A DNA stretch of 64,000 nt from Amanita rubescens (lineage: Eukaryota > Basidiomycota > Agaricomycetes > Agaricales > Amanitaceae), in the NCBI GenBank assembly GCA_015039365.1, contig WION01000278.1:1-64000 (forward strand). The letters run 5' to 3'. The translations under genes and the position numbers were made by a program. Positions 63,842-64,000 of the stretch are shown piece by piece. Under the pieces are notes generated by a model. The model searched no databases. It saw only the letters and a list, made by a program, of their open reading frames with translations, and had not been told where the DNA came from. Position 1 is the first letter of the stretch, and every line of letters begins with the position of its first letter.

Positions 63842-64000
63842 AACGCCTGCTGTGTAAATCGCGTACCAAATATAGCGTGACTTGTTTGCATACTTATTGG
63901 CTTGAAACAATACTTAGTGGTCGCTTCGGTAAGGCCTGTGTACTTAATAAGTAAAGGGATCTCCTGAAACAAGTGAATCACACTTCATCACTTTTCATTC
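63842..64000. other. 3' flank to window end
   Basis: No gene; the far end of the Plavaka element, if it includes the partner gene, would lie here or beyond. Confidence 0.3.

Noticed and set aside
1..64000. tRNA or rRNA genes
   Set aside because: I saw no clover-leaf with A and B boxes and no rRNA core on either strand, but I could not run a covariance search.

Overview
This window looks like genomic DNA from a filamentous basidiomycete, most likely an Agaricomycete. The genes are broken by many 43-62 nt GT-AG introns. The families present fit that group: a complete Plavaka-type transposase gene, a NACHT/WD40 STAND (NLR-like) receptor, a tyrosine-kinase-like (TKL) protein kinase with an HGD catalytic loop, fungal vWA proteins, and Ty1/copia retrotransposons. 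I modelled exon structures by hand; in the models given, intron phases add up, but no transcript evidence was available.

Layout. 1-15.2 kb: the 3' part of the heme gene HEM3, an unknown disordered protein, a patatin remnant, a TKL kinase joined to two vWA domains ('locus A'), a mitochondrial dicarboxylate carrier, a tandem repeat, a broken MRD1 copy, and prefoldin subunit 3. 15.5-20.4 kb: a 1502-residue NLR with 14 very similar WD40 repeats. 21-22.5 kb: a frameshifted copy of the proteasome gene RPN3. 23.9-42.8 kb: a Plavaka-like C-terminal fragment split by a three-layer nested insertion. The outer copia element (24344-42737) contains element X (28666-38916), which contains a second, apparently intact copia element (29210-37532). 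43-47 kb: mostly degraded or unassigned DNA. 47.2-50.5 kb: a secreted mucin-like protein built from 15-residue repeats. 51.3-53.8 kb: a patatin-vWA protein ('locus B'). 54.4-57.5 kb: an ERV41 pseudogene and a second patatin remnant. 58-63.9 kb: a Plavaka transposase divergently paired with an unknown DUF6532-like gene.

How the parts fit together. Two themes stand out. (1) The window looks like a fungal self/non-self or immune-type cluster: NLR, patatin and TKL kinase are all known effector or receptor modules in fungi. A seven-exon cassette (proline-rich linker plus vWA domain) is attached to a kinase in locus A (twice, in tandem) and to a patatin in locus B, in opposite orientation about 43 kb away. 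(2) The region is unstable. It holds broken copies of several normally essential genes (RPN3, MRD1, ERV41), segmental duplications, and very young retrotransposons. Both copia elements carry an extra small ORF immediately upstream of gag-pol; in both, its C-terminal end is hydrophobic.
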